Source: Paratinospora sagittata (taxonomy: Eukaryota > Streptophyta > Magnoliopsida > Ranunculales > Menispermaceae). From it: a stretch of 64,000 nucleotides of DNA. Positions within the stretch are counted from its first letter, which is position 1. The number at the start of each line of letters is the position of its first letter. The notes under the pieces were generated by a model, which was not told the origin of the DNA, did not search any database, and saw nothing but the letters and a program-made list of their open reading frames with translations. Both the position numbers and the translations under genes were made by a program. Below are positions 46,623 through 60,832 of this stretch, piece after piece. The stretch covers positions 10,171,501 to 10,235,500 of the forward strand of contig CM069602.1 in the NCBI GenBank assembly GCA_035771175.1. The letters run 5' to 3'.

Positions 46623-49600
46623 ATGGCCGCTCGAATACTGCAAGTGTCACAAGATGGGTCCGGCGATTTCCGCACGGTTCAGGAAGCCATCGACGCCGTT
46701 CCTCTATCCAACACTTTCCGCACCGTCATCCGTGTCGCACCCGGCATTTACAAGCAGCCCGTGTACGTGCCCAAGACCAAGAATTTCATAACTCTTGCTG
46801 GGTTGAAACCAGAAGACACCGTTCTCACTTGGAACAACACCGCCGCCAGAATCGATCACCACCAGGTTAGCTTTTAATTAATTGAAAGGTTAATTTGTAA
46901 AAAAAAACTGTAGATTTTGATTTGTTTTTGGTTAAAAGGTAAGATTTTTTTGAGGTTTTGTTGATGCCCATTTTGTGCAGAGTTCTCGGCTGATTGGAAC
47001 GGGGACGTTTGGGTGTGGGAGTACTATTGTTGAAGGAGAGGACTTTATTGCTGAGAATATTACTTTTGAGAACTCTGCTCCTCAGGTAGGGTGGTCAGGG
47101 ATTTTGGGATTGTCTAAGATGTTTGAATAAATAATTAATTTATGAGTTTTTATGTTAACGTTTTGATTTTTTTTTTTTTGGGTGGGAGTTCAGGGTTCAG
47201 GACAAGCAGTTGCAATAAGAGTGACTGCTGATCGGTGTGCTTTCTATAATTGCAAGTTTCTGGGTTGGCAGGTACTGTTTGAATTCAATTAGTCTGGAAT
47301 TTGGGTAGTCTGATTAATTGTAAAAAAAAATTGCTGAATGAGATCCTGGAAACAAACATGCGTTGCGTGTGCTGAGGACAAACCCAAATGTCTGATAATG
47401 AGGATGGAATGTGTTGGGTATTTTTTTAATATGATCTGTAATTGGTAAGATTGGCTTTGTACTATTAGCTCTAGAGATGAGTTACATTTCTGTGAACAGG
47501 GGCTTTATATAATCAATTTGTCATGGAAGTGATCCATAAGAGTTAAATTTGATAACTTAATATATGTGTAAATTTGAAATTAGATGTGTTGATATTTGGA
47601 TTGAGATGGTAAATGTTTTCTATGAAGTGGAGAGCTTGATAGGAAAGATTGCAGATTATATTTCATTGTAGGTGGGTAAGTGCAATTTATCTCTTATTGA
47701 ACACTCAGAATTGAGAATATTGGACTCTTCATGCAGGATACCTTGTATTTGCATCATGGAAAGCAGTATCTGAAAGACTGTTACATTGAAGGAAGTGTGG
47801 ACTTCATCTTTGGGAATAGTACTGCTCTCTTGGAACATTGCCATATACACTGCAAATCAGAGGGATTTATAACTGCACAGAGTAGGAAATCATCCCAGGA
47901 TTCAACAGGCTATGTGTTCCTGAGGTCTGTGCTTCCAGAATCTTTTTTTTTTTTTTTTTGAAAGAACTTAATGGTTTAAAGGTTCATGGCACTGCCGATT
48001 GTTTTGAAATAATTTGTGGTTCACTTACCATAAGTTGAATATATTTTTTTTATCAGAAAGTGAATTCATTTTTCATAAATAAAATTCTTACGTTCTTGTT
48101 GCAATTTATATTCTAGGCTTTTAGCATTCCATTGCGGCGATATGAAAATTTGACAAAATTAGCATAGGGCGCACTTTTGTTTAAGAAATGGATCTTGTAA
48201 CTAGTATGAACGTTTGGTGCAATAGGCAAACACAAGGAACAGTTTAGGAAATTTTGAGATGTTTGATTTTCTTTATGAAACTGGCTTTCCTCTGGTGCAA
48301 TAGCCATCTCATAATACGTAGCGAAGGTCTTCTCATGCATACTATGATAGCAACGAAGCATTGTTCTAGCTACCAAGTTTTGGGCTAGGTGAATTTTATT
48401 CCACAACACTATTTCATCTATGAGTATGCTCTCTATCAAACCAAAAGCATCGTGCGCTTATCATGGCTGAAGACTTCCACGATGTCCTTGTGAACACAAT
48501 ACTTGGGCAAAGCTTCACTAACCTTATACAGCCTTCACAAGGACTTTTCCACACTTTTGTTTTTGGACAACATAGGGTATCTGGGCTTTTGCTTGACTAA
48601 TCCCTTAGGGCCCTTGGTTGCTCGAGTGGGAGACAGCCCTAGTGGCCATCCAAGTTCTTGAACATCTCTTAAGAGATGCAAGGCCTGCCTTGGTGGGATT
48701 CAAACCCAAGACGTCTGAGCTTATGACTCACTCGAGTCTCCATTGCACCATTACTTGGATGGTTGATTTTTCCACACTTCAGGATAATATTGACATTTGA
48801 AGTTCTTCCTAAAGTATTCAATGTCGAATATTTTTCAATATTTAATATGTGCACTTTGCATTTAGGTTCTCCTCCTTCTAAAATGTCCACTTCCCTTAGA
48901 ATAGCTCATTTTCACTTCTTTCTTTTTTCCCCTCTTGCTTAGTTTTCAACCAAAGATTCACATTAAGCTGAAGCAAAGAAAAAGAAAAAAAAAAAAAAAT
49001 CCATTAATCTTGGAGTTGTTCAATTCTTTTCAACAATGTCGCAGACTTTGTTTCTTATATGTCCTAAGCTTTTTAAATTCATTTCATACCTTTGCATTTC
49101 AATTTGTTTCATCAAAACATGGTCGTTGCTTTAATGTTATTTGCTGCTAGCTGATCTTTTGCTAAATGAACTTGGTCTTCTTTACTTGGTGTTGTTAAGT
49201 TCAAAATTGTGTTGCCCTAAAAAGTCATTCCCTTCTGAATGTAAATGCATTGCTATTTCTGGTGACTGTCACTGGCTCCTTCGGCCTTCTTCTTCTATCC
49301 TTTCTTTCTTTTCCCACCTTGGTCTGAAATTTACCATTGTATTTATATAGAACTATATTTTCTATTACTAATGTGGATTATCTTAGCTAACAATGCAGAT
49401 GTGTCATTACTGGCAACGGAGGGACTTCATATGCATATCTTGGGCGACCATGGGGCCCTTTTGGAAGGGTGGTGTTTGCACACACGTGGATGGATGCTTG
49501 CATTAGACCTATGGGATGGCATAATTGGGGGAAATGTGAAAATGAGAGGAGTGCTTGCTTTTATGAATACAGGTATTTTTATTCTTGCTGATCTCGAAGA

Positions 49601-52388
49601 TTTAAACTCACAATAGAGCCATTGAACTAGATATTGGAACTTGCACATGAACAATGGAAACAAGTTCAATTGCTTGAAAACTTAATTTAACTTGAACTTG
49701 TTGTCTCAACTTGGTTTGTCGATTGTTGATTCTTTAATCTTTACTTGGAAAATCAACCAAGTTAGTGAATTTAACTCAATCTCTTTCTTATTAATCTGAA
49801 AGTTCTCATAGGCTTGATCGCTTGGACTTTGATGGTCCTGAGTTTGATATCATTTCAAAATCTAATCACTCATTGTTTAAAATAAATTTTGTAATTGCTT
49901 TGCCAATTGTTTGCTTACATGGAATGGTCGTGCATTCTAAGGTACTATTTGGGCCTTAAAAGGCAATTCCATGCATCAAATGTTTGTTAGTAGTGGGGGG
50001 GATAGTAGGGTGAGACCCCCACAATTGAATTAAGTATTAATTCAACATGTTGGTAATGAAAATATTTTAAAACACTCTCATTCACCAATGAGAAGAAATA
50101 AGACAAAATAGTGGGGTCATCGATTAAGAACTAAGATTCTATGGTGTTGGAAATATGCATTAAAATTAACCATGGAAATCATCTATTTACCACGAAGACC
50201 GAAGGGAAGGTATAAAATGAAAAGGAAAAACCTTTAAATAGTTTTATTAATTTAGAGAAAGCTTATGATAACATGGATAGAGATAATTTAAAAATATATA
50301 ATTGCTTGTAATTTAAGTATATAACTAAAGATTTTGCCTTTGATAGAGTAGGAAGAAGTATATTCATGTAACTGACCCATATAGTTGGAAAAAGACTTTG
50401 TTTAGTTGAGTTGAATGAGTTTGTGACAAACTGCCCATAGATATAATGTAGAAGTTTAATAGAAAAAAATTAGTTGCATGTAAGTAAACTAATTTAATAG
50501 GGTTATGTATGATAGAATGATAATTATAGAAAAAGCGATAGTAGAAAAACTAGTGAGTTTTTAATTGGAGTATGTTTGCATTAAGGATCAATCTTAAATT
50601 CATTTTTACACTAGTTATGAATGAATTGAACAAACATATTTAGAATAATATCCCATGATTTATATTATTTGAAGATGATATCATATTAATTGATGAAATT
50701 AATCAGGAGTTGATGCTAAATTAAGAGTTTTTAGAGAAGCTTTAGAATCTAGATGTTTCGGGATTAATATGACATGAAAAGAAAAGAATACATGAAATGT
50801 AATTTAAGTGAATGTAAGAATTCAAGTTGAGAGACAATGAAGGTTAAAAGGCAAGATATGTCAAAGAGTAAGAAATTGGGTACTTAGGCTCGGTTATTCA
50901 TCAAGATGGATGAATAAGAGACGGTTTTAATTCGAAAATTGGAGCAGCTTGGGTTAAGTGAAGCAGGACTTTGAATTTCATATGAATGGTGTATTCTAAT
51001 GAAGTTGAAAAAAAAAAAAAAAATCATAACAACCACTATTTAGCTCGTCATTTTTTTGTAGAATAGAATGTCTATGTAATAAACAAAATATTGATAAATT
51101 AAGTGTAACAATTATGTAAATGTTGAGATGGATGTATGGTAGAATATTAAACAATAAAATTAGAAATGGATACATTTGAGATACAATAGTAGTTCCATTG
51201 GAGATCAAATGATAGAGAACTACTAATTAAAGATAGTTTGGACACACAAACAAAAAAAGAACAATTAGGTGAGATAGTAAAGAAGACTGACATATTAACT
51301 ATTAATGATAATGTTTAAGAGGAAGAAAGAGACCTAAAAAGATGATTAAGAAGGCATAACCACTTATAATACAACAGAAAATTCGACCCTAGAAAAATTG
51401 GACTACAAAGTCGATTCATATAGCTGATGCTGAGTTGTTTGGAAAAAGGCTTTGTTGAATTGAGCTGAAACTTAGGATCATCCACATGGGTCTCTTTTGG
51501 TTTATAAGACCCGTTGGGTGGAAATCTGTGTTTATAGCTCCAAGGCTTCATGGAATGAGGTGTTGTACTTATGTATTTTTCCCCTAATGCATCAATAGGC
51601 CCTGACAATGGACACATTAATGTTCTTTCAATCTCTTTATTGTGAAAGCCATACTCAATTGAACTCAACTCAACCAAACCTTTTCCCAACTACGTGGGGT
51701 TGGTTGCATGAATCTGTTTCCTCCACTCCACTCTATCAAGGGCTCAATTTACATCTAAATTACAAGTAGTTGACATCTTCTTAATTATTTTTGTCTGTGT
51801 TAAGTCTTCCTCTACTTCTATCATTACCATGGATTGTTAATAGGTGACTCTTCTAAGCTAGGGCATCTAAAAGTCTTCATTGTATGTGTCCAAACCACCT
51901 TAATTGGTTTTCTCTCATTTTATCTTTTGAAGCTATTCCTATTATTCATCAAATATATTCATTTCTTATTTTATCCTTTAATGTTTTACCATATATCCAC
52001 CTTAAAGTGTGTATTTTTGTTACACTTAGTTTGTTCACCATTTCTTTATTGCCCAACATTTTGTTCCATATAGCATAGCTGGCCTAATAGCAGTTTCACA
52101 ACATTCTTTATTGTGAAAGCCATAATTATCAATATTTGTCGAGATTCCTCTTCTCTCTAATAATATAGTATCATTTTTGTGGTAGAGTTTTTACTTTGAG
52201 TTCCTCTGACATGTAAATTCTGCAGGTGCTTTGGGCCTGGTAGTTGCCCTTCAAAACGTGTAACATGGGCCCGAGAACTGGTGGATGATGAAGCTGAACA
52301 ATTCCTGATGCATTATTTCATTGACCCAGATCCTGAAAGGCAATGGCTGATGCAGAGAATGGCGCTGAAAGTTCCTTTATCTGCTTAA
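46623..52388 (+). CDS. PME31: Pectin methylesterase without pro-domain, PME31 type
   Basis: Removes methyl esters from homogalacturonan in the cell wall. Exons: 46623-46865, 46981-47085, 47194-47271, 47737-47924, 49399-49572 and 52226-52388. Phases close to give 316 residues, the size of the PME31 group. Active-site motifs: GSGQAVAIR (Q120), GWQDTLY (Q142, catalytic D143), VDFIFG (D164) and LGRPWG (R221). The usual GxYxE motif reads GIYKQ. There is no PMEI pro-domain, and no signal peptide is visible: the N-terminus begins MAARILQVSQDGSGDFRTVQ. How it reaches the wall, or whether it is cytosolic, cannot be told from sequence. Introns 4 (1.5 kb) and 5 (2.7 kb) hold SINE and RTE LINE remnants. 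Confidence 0.95.
48600..48775 (-). repeat. SINE-like insertion in PME intron 4
   Basis: Minus strand: A-box-like TGGTGCAATGGAG near 48755 and B box GGGTTTGAATCCCA near 48710, spaced as in a tRNA head, with a short body to about 48600. No long A tail seen. Confidence 0.55.
50215..51490 (+). mobile_element. RTE-clade LINE remnant in PME intron 5, plus strand
   Basis: Decayed RTE reverse transcriptase. Visible pieces: FINLEKAYDNMDRDNLK (about 50242), VMNELNKHI with a FADD-like FEDDIILIDE (about 50617-50695), MLRWMYGRI (about 51122), then RGRPKK-like and a WLGKGFVELS-like end (about 51430). Stops and frameshifts are dense. Confidence 0.75.
51640..52130 (-). mobile_element. RTE-clade LINE 3' remnant, minus strand, facing the previous copy
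   Basis: On minus: MLYGTKCWAIKK (near 52080), EKTNxGGLDTY-like segment (about 51905), and LGKGLVELSSIEYG (about 51690-51645). These are equivalent to parts of the plus-strand copy at 51040-51490, so the two form an inverted pair separated by about 150 bp. Confidence 0.72.
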
Positions 52389-55054
52389 GGAATTCATTAG
52401 TGAAAGCTGTTAACTATCAAGATACAGGTAATTATAAAGAAATCATCAATTAAATCAGATAGACCTACATATATTGCACCCCAGCTTCATCAAGATGGGT
52501 GGTATTCAATAGAGTTTACATCAAGTGTGTTGCTCATAAGTTCTATTTCTAGTGCACCTGCCAATGATCAAAAGATATATATAGGCCAGCTACGACTCTT
52601 AGTGGAAGGGATACATCTTTTTTGTGTTTATTCCTTTGAGAAGTTTTGGGTGTGTCGTTATTGACAAGGCTACTTCATGCGAGATACAAGCAGGGTATGA
52701 AGGCTGAAATTCCTGAAATATATTGGTGGGCTAGTTATTGCCTCTGTTTCAGCTTTTCTATGTATACGATCATGTTTTTATTTATAATTTATATGATTTC
52801 TTTTTTTTGAATGACCTTGTATGTTCAACTTAAAAGTTCATAGGCTGGAGCAAACGTCACTCGAAGAACCTGCTAAGGTCAAATTTATATGATTATATCA
52901 TGCTGCAATAAATCACTGAAGACGATGTTTGGAACTTGAAATATTTTGAATGTGTCGTTTACTAAATCATGTTTGCTGGTGGTGACTTTTTTGAGATGCC
53001 TGTGTTTCAATGAGATTTGAACTCACTTTTTGGCCCAGACATGATAAAAGTTTCACCAATCTTTCTCAGTTTTCATTTTGTCAAACAACAAAACAGGTGA
53101 ATCATCTAATAAATCATAAGCAAGCAGGTTCTGTTAAGTTTGGGAAAATATTTCCTTACATTACACTTCTACTTCATTGCTGCCCCTTGTGCTTTCAGGA
53201 TAATGAATTTGCTATTCACTTATTTTTTAAATGTTCTTTCTCTGTGTATTTATGGAAGGAATGGCAGTTTAGAACCCGGGTAAATTCTTACCTTCGACAT
53301 CTTTTGCGGAGTGTCTCACTTTGGGGAGTTTTAGCAGATTGAGTAATCATGGCATGAAGGTTATGAGAGTTGCATCTTTCGCTACGTTATAGTTGATTTG
53401 GAAGGAGTGTAATCAATTGATTTTTGAATGAGTCATCAAGAGCTGCGATAGCTTATGGAATGGCATTCTTATTAATGCTAGCTCGTGGGTTGTTGCCTTC
53501 AAGATCAATAGAAGATTCTCTTTAAACAATTGGATTAGGTGTTGGGGCGACTGTTTTGTGTGAGATTGTTGTGTTTGTTTCTTGCATTGTATCATGTTTT
53601 TGTCTTTGTGTGTATTTCTGTTTATGTTTTTGTGTATGAATGCTTCTGGTACTCCTTGCTTGTAATGGCTTTTATTCTTAAACAATATTGCTTGTAATTG
53701 CTGCATATGCATTATGCAACATTATGGTTCGTATAACTTGAAAGAAACAATAGAATATTCAACAATATTGTTCAGTGTCCAACCCAAATAAACATCAAGC
53801 ATAAACCCTCGTACTTGCAGCCATTTTAATAGATTCCCATTAAAGTCATCAGAAGAAGAAAAGGTGAAATATCAAAATGATCTATTTTAAAACCAGAAAA
53901 AAAAAAAAAAAAAAAAAAAAAAACGATATGCCATTTTTGTGAGCTTGCTTTCTGCTACTGATTCAAGTCCCACAAAGGCAGCAAAGAAGGCTTCTGTTAC
54001 ACATGTTCTTTGAACTCTCCCAGCATGTCTTTTCTTTAGATAAAAAGCAGTTCTCTCAAATATATATATATATATATATGAATGCATGTATGTATTTTCC
54101 AATCAAAGGCAGCTGATCCACATTGTTGTACCTGGTTATAGCTGTTCTTTCATTCTTTTTGTCTACCATCCTCGTACTTTCATTCTGCCCTGTCCTCCAA
54201 TCTAGTGAAATGATTTTTGATCTTGTAATTGCACGTCTGATGAAGCCACCTCGGCTTGACTTGAACGGTTGCACCTGTAAAACTTTGATCCAGAAAACCA
54301 ACACACAATATAAAATCTTGTGTGTCATAAAATGCTATGATTGATCTGTTTAATATCAGTTTTGACTAACAAGGAGAGACTAGCTAGTCCTACGATCTGA
54401 TACAGCCAAATAGACACCAAAATGAATGAATACCACAAATAGTAATTAAAGCATCACAACCATTATTTCAGAAATTCCAGAAAGTTAGAATACAGTAATC
54501 TTCAGCATCTACAGAAACTAAACAATACCTTTAACCCCCCACCCAAAAAAAAAAAAAAACTAAACAATACCATTGAAATTGGCCAAAAGAAGAAGAGGAA
54601 GAGGAAGAGGGAAGAACAAAAAAAAAGCGCGCTACACCATTTACAAACTTAGAACCTAAAAAGGCTAGCTCTTTTTGAGTGTTCTAGGAGGATGAGATAA
54701 ATAAGAAGGGGGCAAAGAACAATGCCAAGTCCAGTTTGCAGTGACCATTGAAGAACATATTTTATCATCAAACAGATTCCAATTAATTATGCGGTATTTG
54801 AGTCTCTTGATCTGCTCCTTCAAAATCAACATAAGGTACCTTGGGATGTAAAACTTGGAAGTAACAATTCATCAATCAGTTTAGCTAAATAGTGAAGATG
54901 AAAGCAGTGAATCATCGTATATTGAGTTAGAGTTTTCAAACTTGCCAGATTGGGTCTCTTGACAACCCATCTGCCACAATCCAGAGACAGAAGGTAAAGC
55001 TGGATCCAGGAATCGAGTGCCTACAAGTTGAATGTGCGACTTTGCATCCAATAA
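52389..55054. other. Convergent region between PME and VIK
   Basis: Contains PME 3' UTR, a LINE scrap (53130-53345), a long A run at 53897-53923, a (TA)n tract at 54058-54079 and the VIK 3' UTR. No further gene supported. Confidence 0.55.
53130..53345 (+). mobile_element. LINE zf-RVT fragment
   Basis: The frame reads HCCPLCFQDNEFAIHLFFKC, then FSVYLWKEW, the zinc-binding stretch of plant LINE ORF2. It is close to, but not identical with, the zf-RVT of the LINE at 41800-45050. It stops near 53340. Confidence 0.7.
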
Positions 55055-58000
55055 TTATGTGTTGAATATGCTCCAACGATGATCGTTTTGCAGACTTTCT
55101 TTAATCTTTTCAAGTCTCTTGAGAATCTCCAAAAACGGAGGTCTCCTATTCATGTCTGCAGCCCAGCACTGCTCTGTAAGCCTGAAAAATGAGGCACGTC
55201 CATGATGAGATTAAACATGTTCATGTAAAGAAGAAACAAAATCGGAAATGACCAAATTATTGAACGACAACAGGAACTACAGAGAAGTTGGTAAAATGAC
55301 AATGTCCAATGGCATTACTCAAGATTCTTTCCAAAGATCATCCTAGTATGAGGTTAAATCAATCAATAGCCTGACAATTTTGTCAACGAGACTAAATTCT
55401 GTAGCCCCACATCTACATGAAACCCAGAAAGGTCAGTGATGTACCACCAATTCAATGGTTCACAAAATATCTCCTAAATCATTGATTCAGGAACAAAAGT
55501 TTCAATTGCTAAAACTAACATCAAGTACACCGATGGAAAGATCTTGAGCTATAGATGTTTATTTGGCTCATTTGCCATCCAGCAGGGAACCACCAACTAA
55601 CCAATCTGAATTTCGTTTTTAAGACACATAACAATGGAATAAAGTGAGTACCCCCCCACCCCCAAAAAGAAAAAATCTGTTTTTACAGAAACACTATGAG
55701 TTTGTATAGTTGACTTACTCTCTCAGTTCAGGAATGGAGCCTTTGGCACGAAATATTGGCCTTTGTCCATCTGCGACAAATCTTGCTGCTTCATAAGGTT
55801 CATAATTTGCCATTGGTGGATCCCCTTCAAGCATCTACATCAAAAACTTAGGAAGCCAATTTAGATTGCTAATGTAATATTCTTCATCATCTACTTCCAA
55901 AAGACAAATTATCGGCAAAAGAAAATTACCTCATACAATATCATTCCAAAAGAGAAAACGTCAACCTTCTTGTCGTACTTTCGATGTTTGAAGACCTCAG
56001 GAGCCATATACCGGTCTTTGTTTCCGTTCCATGTAAAAGACATGCACATAAAGTTTAAACATGCAAATAAGAAATTTTCTCTTAAAGGATATATGAGGTA
56101 CACTCACAGCTTCCAGTCTCTCCAGTCATTTTGTACACGTCATGCGAATTCTGAACCTTGATGAGCTTGCTTAATCCAAAGTCTCCAACCTTCAAATGGT
56201 CTGCACTGGAGTTGACCAAGAGAATGTTCCTGAAAACTTTAACCCATCTCAGTACAACCTCAATCTAATAGGATATAGATTCTCTCAAGTCACACTGACC
56301 TAGGGAGAAACATAATCAAGTATTTATCATAAATTAATGTAAATCAGGACTGCAGGTTTAATGCTCATTTATCCACCAACTAATCACTCTGGAGAATAAA
56401 TACAGACAAATTTTACTGAATTTAGGCGCACTTAATTAGAGGCATTAAAGAAAGATAAAATATTTATAACAATAAAGGAACGGACACATCAATATAATTT
56501 TCTTACATTCGGGAAAGGAACTCTCACCTAGGCTTTAAATCTCGGTGTATAATGACATTTGGTTCATTATGGAGATACGCCATACCCCTGCACGTAAGAT
56601 CATAATTCCAGTCAGATTGTGCATTAAGCTCATAAGGTTACCTTAAATAGTCCATCACTTCTCATGCATGAACGTGCTTCCAAGCCAGATTTCTCTTTCT
56701 TGCTAAATCCAAGTTTTTAACACGTTCATTATTTTCAGATGCATATAACCACAGCAAACTATAGCAGGCGAGCATAAAACTGTTTAAAATCACTAAAATT
56801 CAAAAATAACAGTTCCTCAATAAGAGATTAACTGAGATACGATGATGAAAGACTGAATTAATGTTCTCTTGGAATATGTGAGACATTAGGACATGCATTA
56901 ATTATTATTGGCGAATTTTAAATTGTGTCCAATTTAATTGTGTATGAAGTGTCTAGCATTTACCCATGTAACTTCTCGGTAAAACAGAGAAAAACTTCAA
57001 ACTTGAGTACCTGGCCATGTCTAGAGCAAAGTTAATAGTAGTTGATGGATTAAGTGAACCCTTGTCCTTAAGGTGTTGATGAAGATCACCCTGGAAACAA
57101 CACAAACCAAGATCCAATAATTTCAAAGAGAAGAAGTCCAATCAAGAGCAATGGGATTGATTCATGAATAATGCAAATTAAACAAACTTAGGCACTCATA
57201 ATACCCCACGAAGATACTCAGTAATAAACATTAGAGGCTTCTTTTCAGTGACTGCTCCTAGGAACTGAACAATATTGGGGTGTCGCAGCTTCACTAGCAA
57301 ATTAACCTCATGCCTGAAGTCCTGACTGAATTAGAAAAGCTAAGTTTAGTTTCCAAAAGGCTCCTTAATTGTTCTCACATTACCAACCATTGTATTAATT
57401 TAAAGCATGCTCTTGGAAGGTTTCAAAAGATAATATAAGAACTGCAGAATAACACTGGCAGTTAAAAAAAGAGCTGGGAAATAATATTGATGGTGGTTTC
57501 TCCACTACATAACACATGGTAAGGATCTTACATCACCAATCTATCATCTGAAAGAGAAGGAAGAATGCGCTTAATTGCTACTGGAGTTCCACGCCAGGAA
57601 GCTTTAACAATCTCACCAAAAGACCCCTAATGCATATGCCATCATCATCAATAAAAGTATACCGCAGGGAGAAGTTAAAGGAAAAAAAATCTGATGATTG
57701 CTTTATGTCAAAGAGATCTGCATCCAATCAAGAAAAAGAAAATAGCTTCACAGATAGTATGATGTCAACAAAAGTCAGGTAACATGATACAGCAACAATA
57801 TAAAGTACAAGAAAGACTAAAAAAAACCTCAATAAACTGTGCCCCTGCGATGTAATTACAATTATGGTAATCTAGAAGTGTTAAAGCTAAATGGGAAAAA
57901 ACATTGCAGTTTACATATCTAGAGTTTGTAACATAAAAAGCTACCTGAGTTCTTAAAACCTTTAAAAAACTACCTTCATCATGTAAATGGCCATTAGAGT

Positions 58001-60796
58001 AATTGGATATTGATCATTACATTTTGATCTAAATGCTCAATCAATCCTATATCATGTAATGTTCCAATGAAAGTATAGGGTTGCATGAAGTATGTAAGTT
58101 CAGTCGCAAAAAGGCAAGTTTTTTCTACAGGGCATACCTGTACTGGGATAAATAACGATGCTTGTTTCGTCTAATAAGCAACAGATATTGAAATCAATGA
58201 ACCTTTTGTTCTGTCCAACAGATGCCTAAATAGAGCAATTTAAGTATCTACAGATTCATATGCAACAAAAACTGAAATCAACCAAATATGATCACCGGTG
58301 ATTTCTGAAAAAAGAATTCAACAAAGTCCATTGATTTTTGTGCAACAGTAATATCAACTTAAAAATAATAGTTGAACTAGAACTCCATAAAGTATCTGTG
58401 GATTTTGTAAGCAACAGAATGATAGATAATGAAATCAACAATGTCTTTCGAAGAAGTTGAACATTGTATAATATCTTTCCTGACAGGTCTTATCAAAAGG
58501 CATATCACAACAATGTGACACCCTACCATGACCAGTGGCTTCCATGCAAAGGGGTGCATAATCAATTTTCTGTAAAAAGTTATAATAGACATCCAAAACT
58601 AGCATAATTGCCTTTAAATTGATAAAGGTAGCTCTTTTTAGGTTGGGTTCTAGAAACTTGGTGGTTGTTTCAATACAAAATTCTGACAATTTATACTACA
58701 AAGTGCTTTTCCTTCTTGAAAAAAAGTTCTATTACATTCATGGTTGTTAGAATCTCAATCCCAATTTATAATTCATACAATTCATAATTCAATTGTTTTA
58801 TAGGGTTATTTTTTTGGCCTTTTACTTTTTTAATGAATATAAAAGTAGAAGAAGGGGATTGTTACTGTTTATAGCACCTCTTTCTCTCTAGTTTCCTCTT
58901 GTCTCTTTTTTTCTTTTAGCTGCACTTTCTTTTTCTTTGATCATGATATAAAGTTGTTGAAACTCTAACTGCAACTCATTAGAACTTTAGGGCGGGACTT
59001 TTGACCATTTATCCTAGGTAGTAATTACCTTATTATTAGTCTAATAAATTCTTTAACAAGAAACCATTTCAGTAATCAACTCATCCAAGTATTTGTAACC
59101 TAGTGAAAGAGGGTAAAACCGTAAAAGAGATGACCAACTATAAAATGAAGCATCCATTCCACAGTTAATTTGAAAAACAAGTTTGTTGGGTTTAAAATCA
59201 TAGACTTAGATCGTGAATGATTTAATTCTAATTTAAGACTCCAATAACTATGACCATATTATGTACTAGAATATCATGAAGAGCGCTCTATCACATTAGA
59301 TTTGGTAAAAGTTGGTAACTTAATATATAATAGGTTGCTAGCTTAAATATTCTACAGTGCTAGTGGCGCCTATTTATACTGTAGACAGCAACCTGTGTTC
59401 AGTGCTCATTTATTTTGGTGGTCCTGAATCAGAAACACCTAAGTGCTCTATAAAAGAGGCATCACATCCATGACAGCAGTAACTCAGCAATGAGATAACA
59501 TGTTTACTTTATTCCAGGAGAGACCTTGCCTCTTACTTGATTAGTTTACTAACATGATCCCATATTTTACTACTCCAAGAGAGACCTTGTTGCTTACTTG
59601 ACTAGTTTACTATTTCTCCTCTTGTAAAGGAAAAGGTTCAGAAGGGTGAGCCATGGTGCAACGGTCGAGGTTGCTCCATGGCGAACTGGAGGCCACGGGT
59701 TTGAATCTGTAAACAACCTCTCCAATGTGGAGGTAAGGCTGTGTACATCATCCCTTCCCTAAACCCTGCAATAACAATAAACAAGAGCGTCGTGTACTGT
59801 GTACACCTCGTTTTATGTAGGAAAAGGTTTAGAAGCAGAATTACATAAAAATGTTATTGAAGGTGATCATTCAAATTGCATAAAAGCGAAAGAAAGAAGA
59901 GTAGAGGTACAAAATGCGAGGCCGTCTATGATAATTCCTTGAAATTGTGTATGAGTTATTGTGGGTAAAATCTAAAAAGTAATCATTAGATAATGGAAAG
60001 CATTAATGAAGCAAGCATCAGATAGTCACATAACATTTCTCGATAAAAATTAACATGGATAATATCGAAACTGAAATACAAAATATCAACTTAATGTCTA
60101 CCATTGATAACCAATCTTTGATTGAAACTTTACCTTTCCAATCATACTTGCATTAGAGAAATCCAGCTCTCTAGGGTCAATTTCCCAGTCACACTTGTTT
60201 GGAAGAGGGGGAGGAACTGGCTTTGGCTCAAAATGGCTTCCATTTTGTCCCTGCATGAGAAATAATACTTAGATTTAAGGACTCACAAACTGAAGGAACA
60301 CTTTAATCTCTATCTAAATAAAATAATACTCAAAACATGTATAACCCACAATTAGAGTTAAAATAAGAAGCAACGGAATGCACACGGGTGCTTGTGTCTC
60401 TGTTGTTTTAGATATATAAAACGGTAACATGAATTGGCATGGCTAGTTCAATGATTCAAACTGCCTTAGTAAGAGAGTAGGCTGCAACCTAAGATTCTAA
60501 AGGACCTTAGACCCCCCAATAAATATTCTATATGCTTGAAGCGGGTGACATTCAACCCATTAAATCGTCGTATGGGACATTAGACCCTTTCTACCTCATG
60601 TCTCAACGTTAGAACAGATCTTGTCGATTACATCGAAGCAAAGAAATTATGAGTTCATGCCACAACAATCCATTTGGCAGGACAGTTTTATTATATCCGA
60701 CTATCTTTCCGTACAACCTCCTCCATACTTTTTTAACGCTCATACACTCTACATCTTAATATTTATGGAAAACCACACAATTATGCACACACACAC

Positions 60797-60832
<36 letters not shown>

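Noticed and set aside
48113..48439. 108-codon minus-strand frame in PME intron 4
   Set aside because: Intronic, no family recognised, and probably an old transposon scrap.
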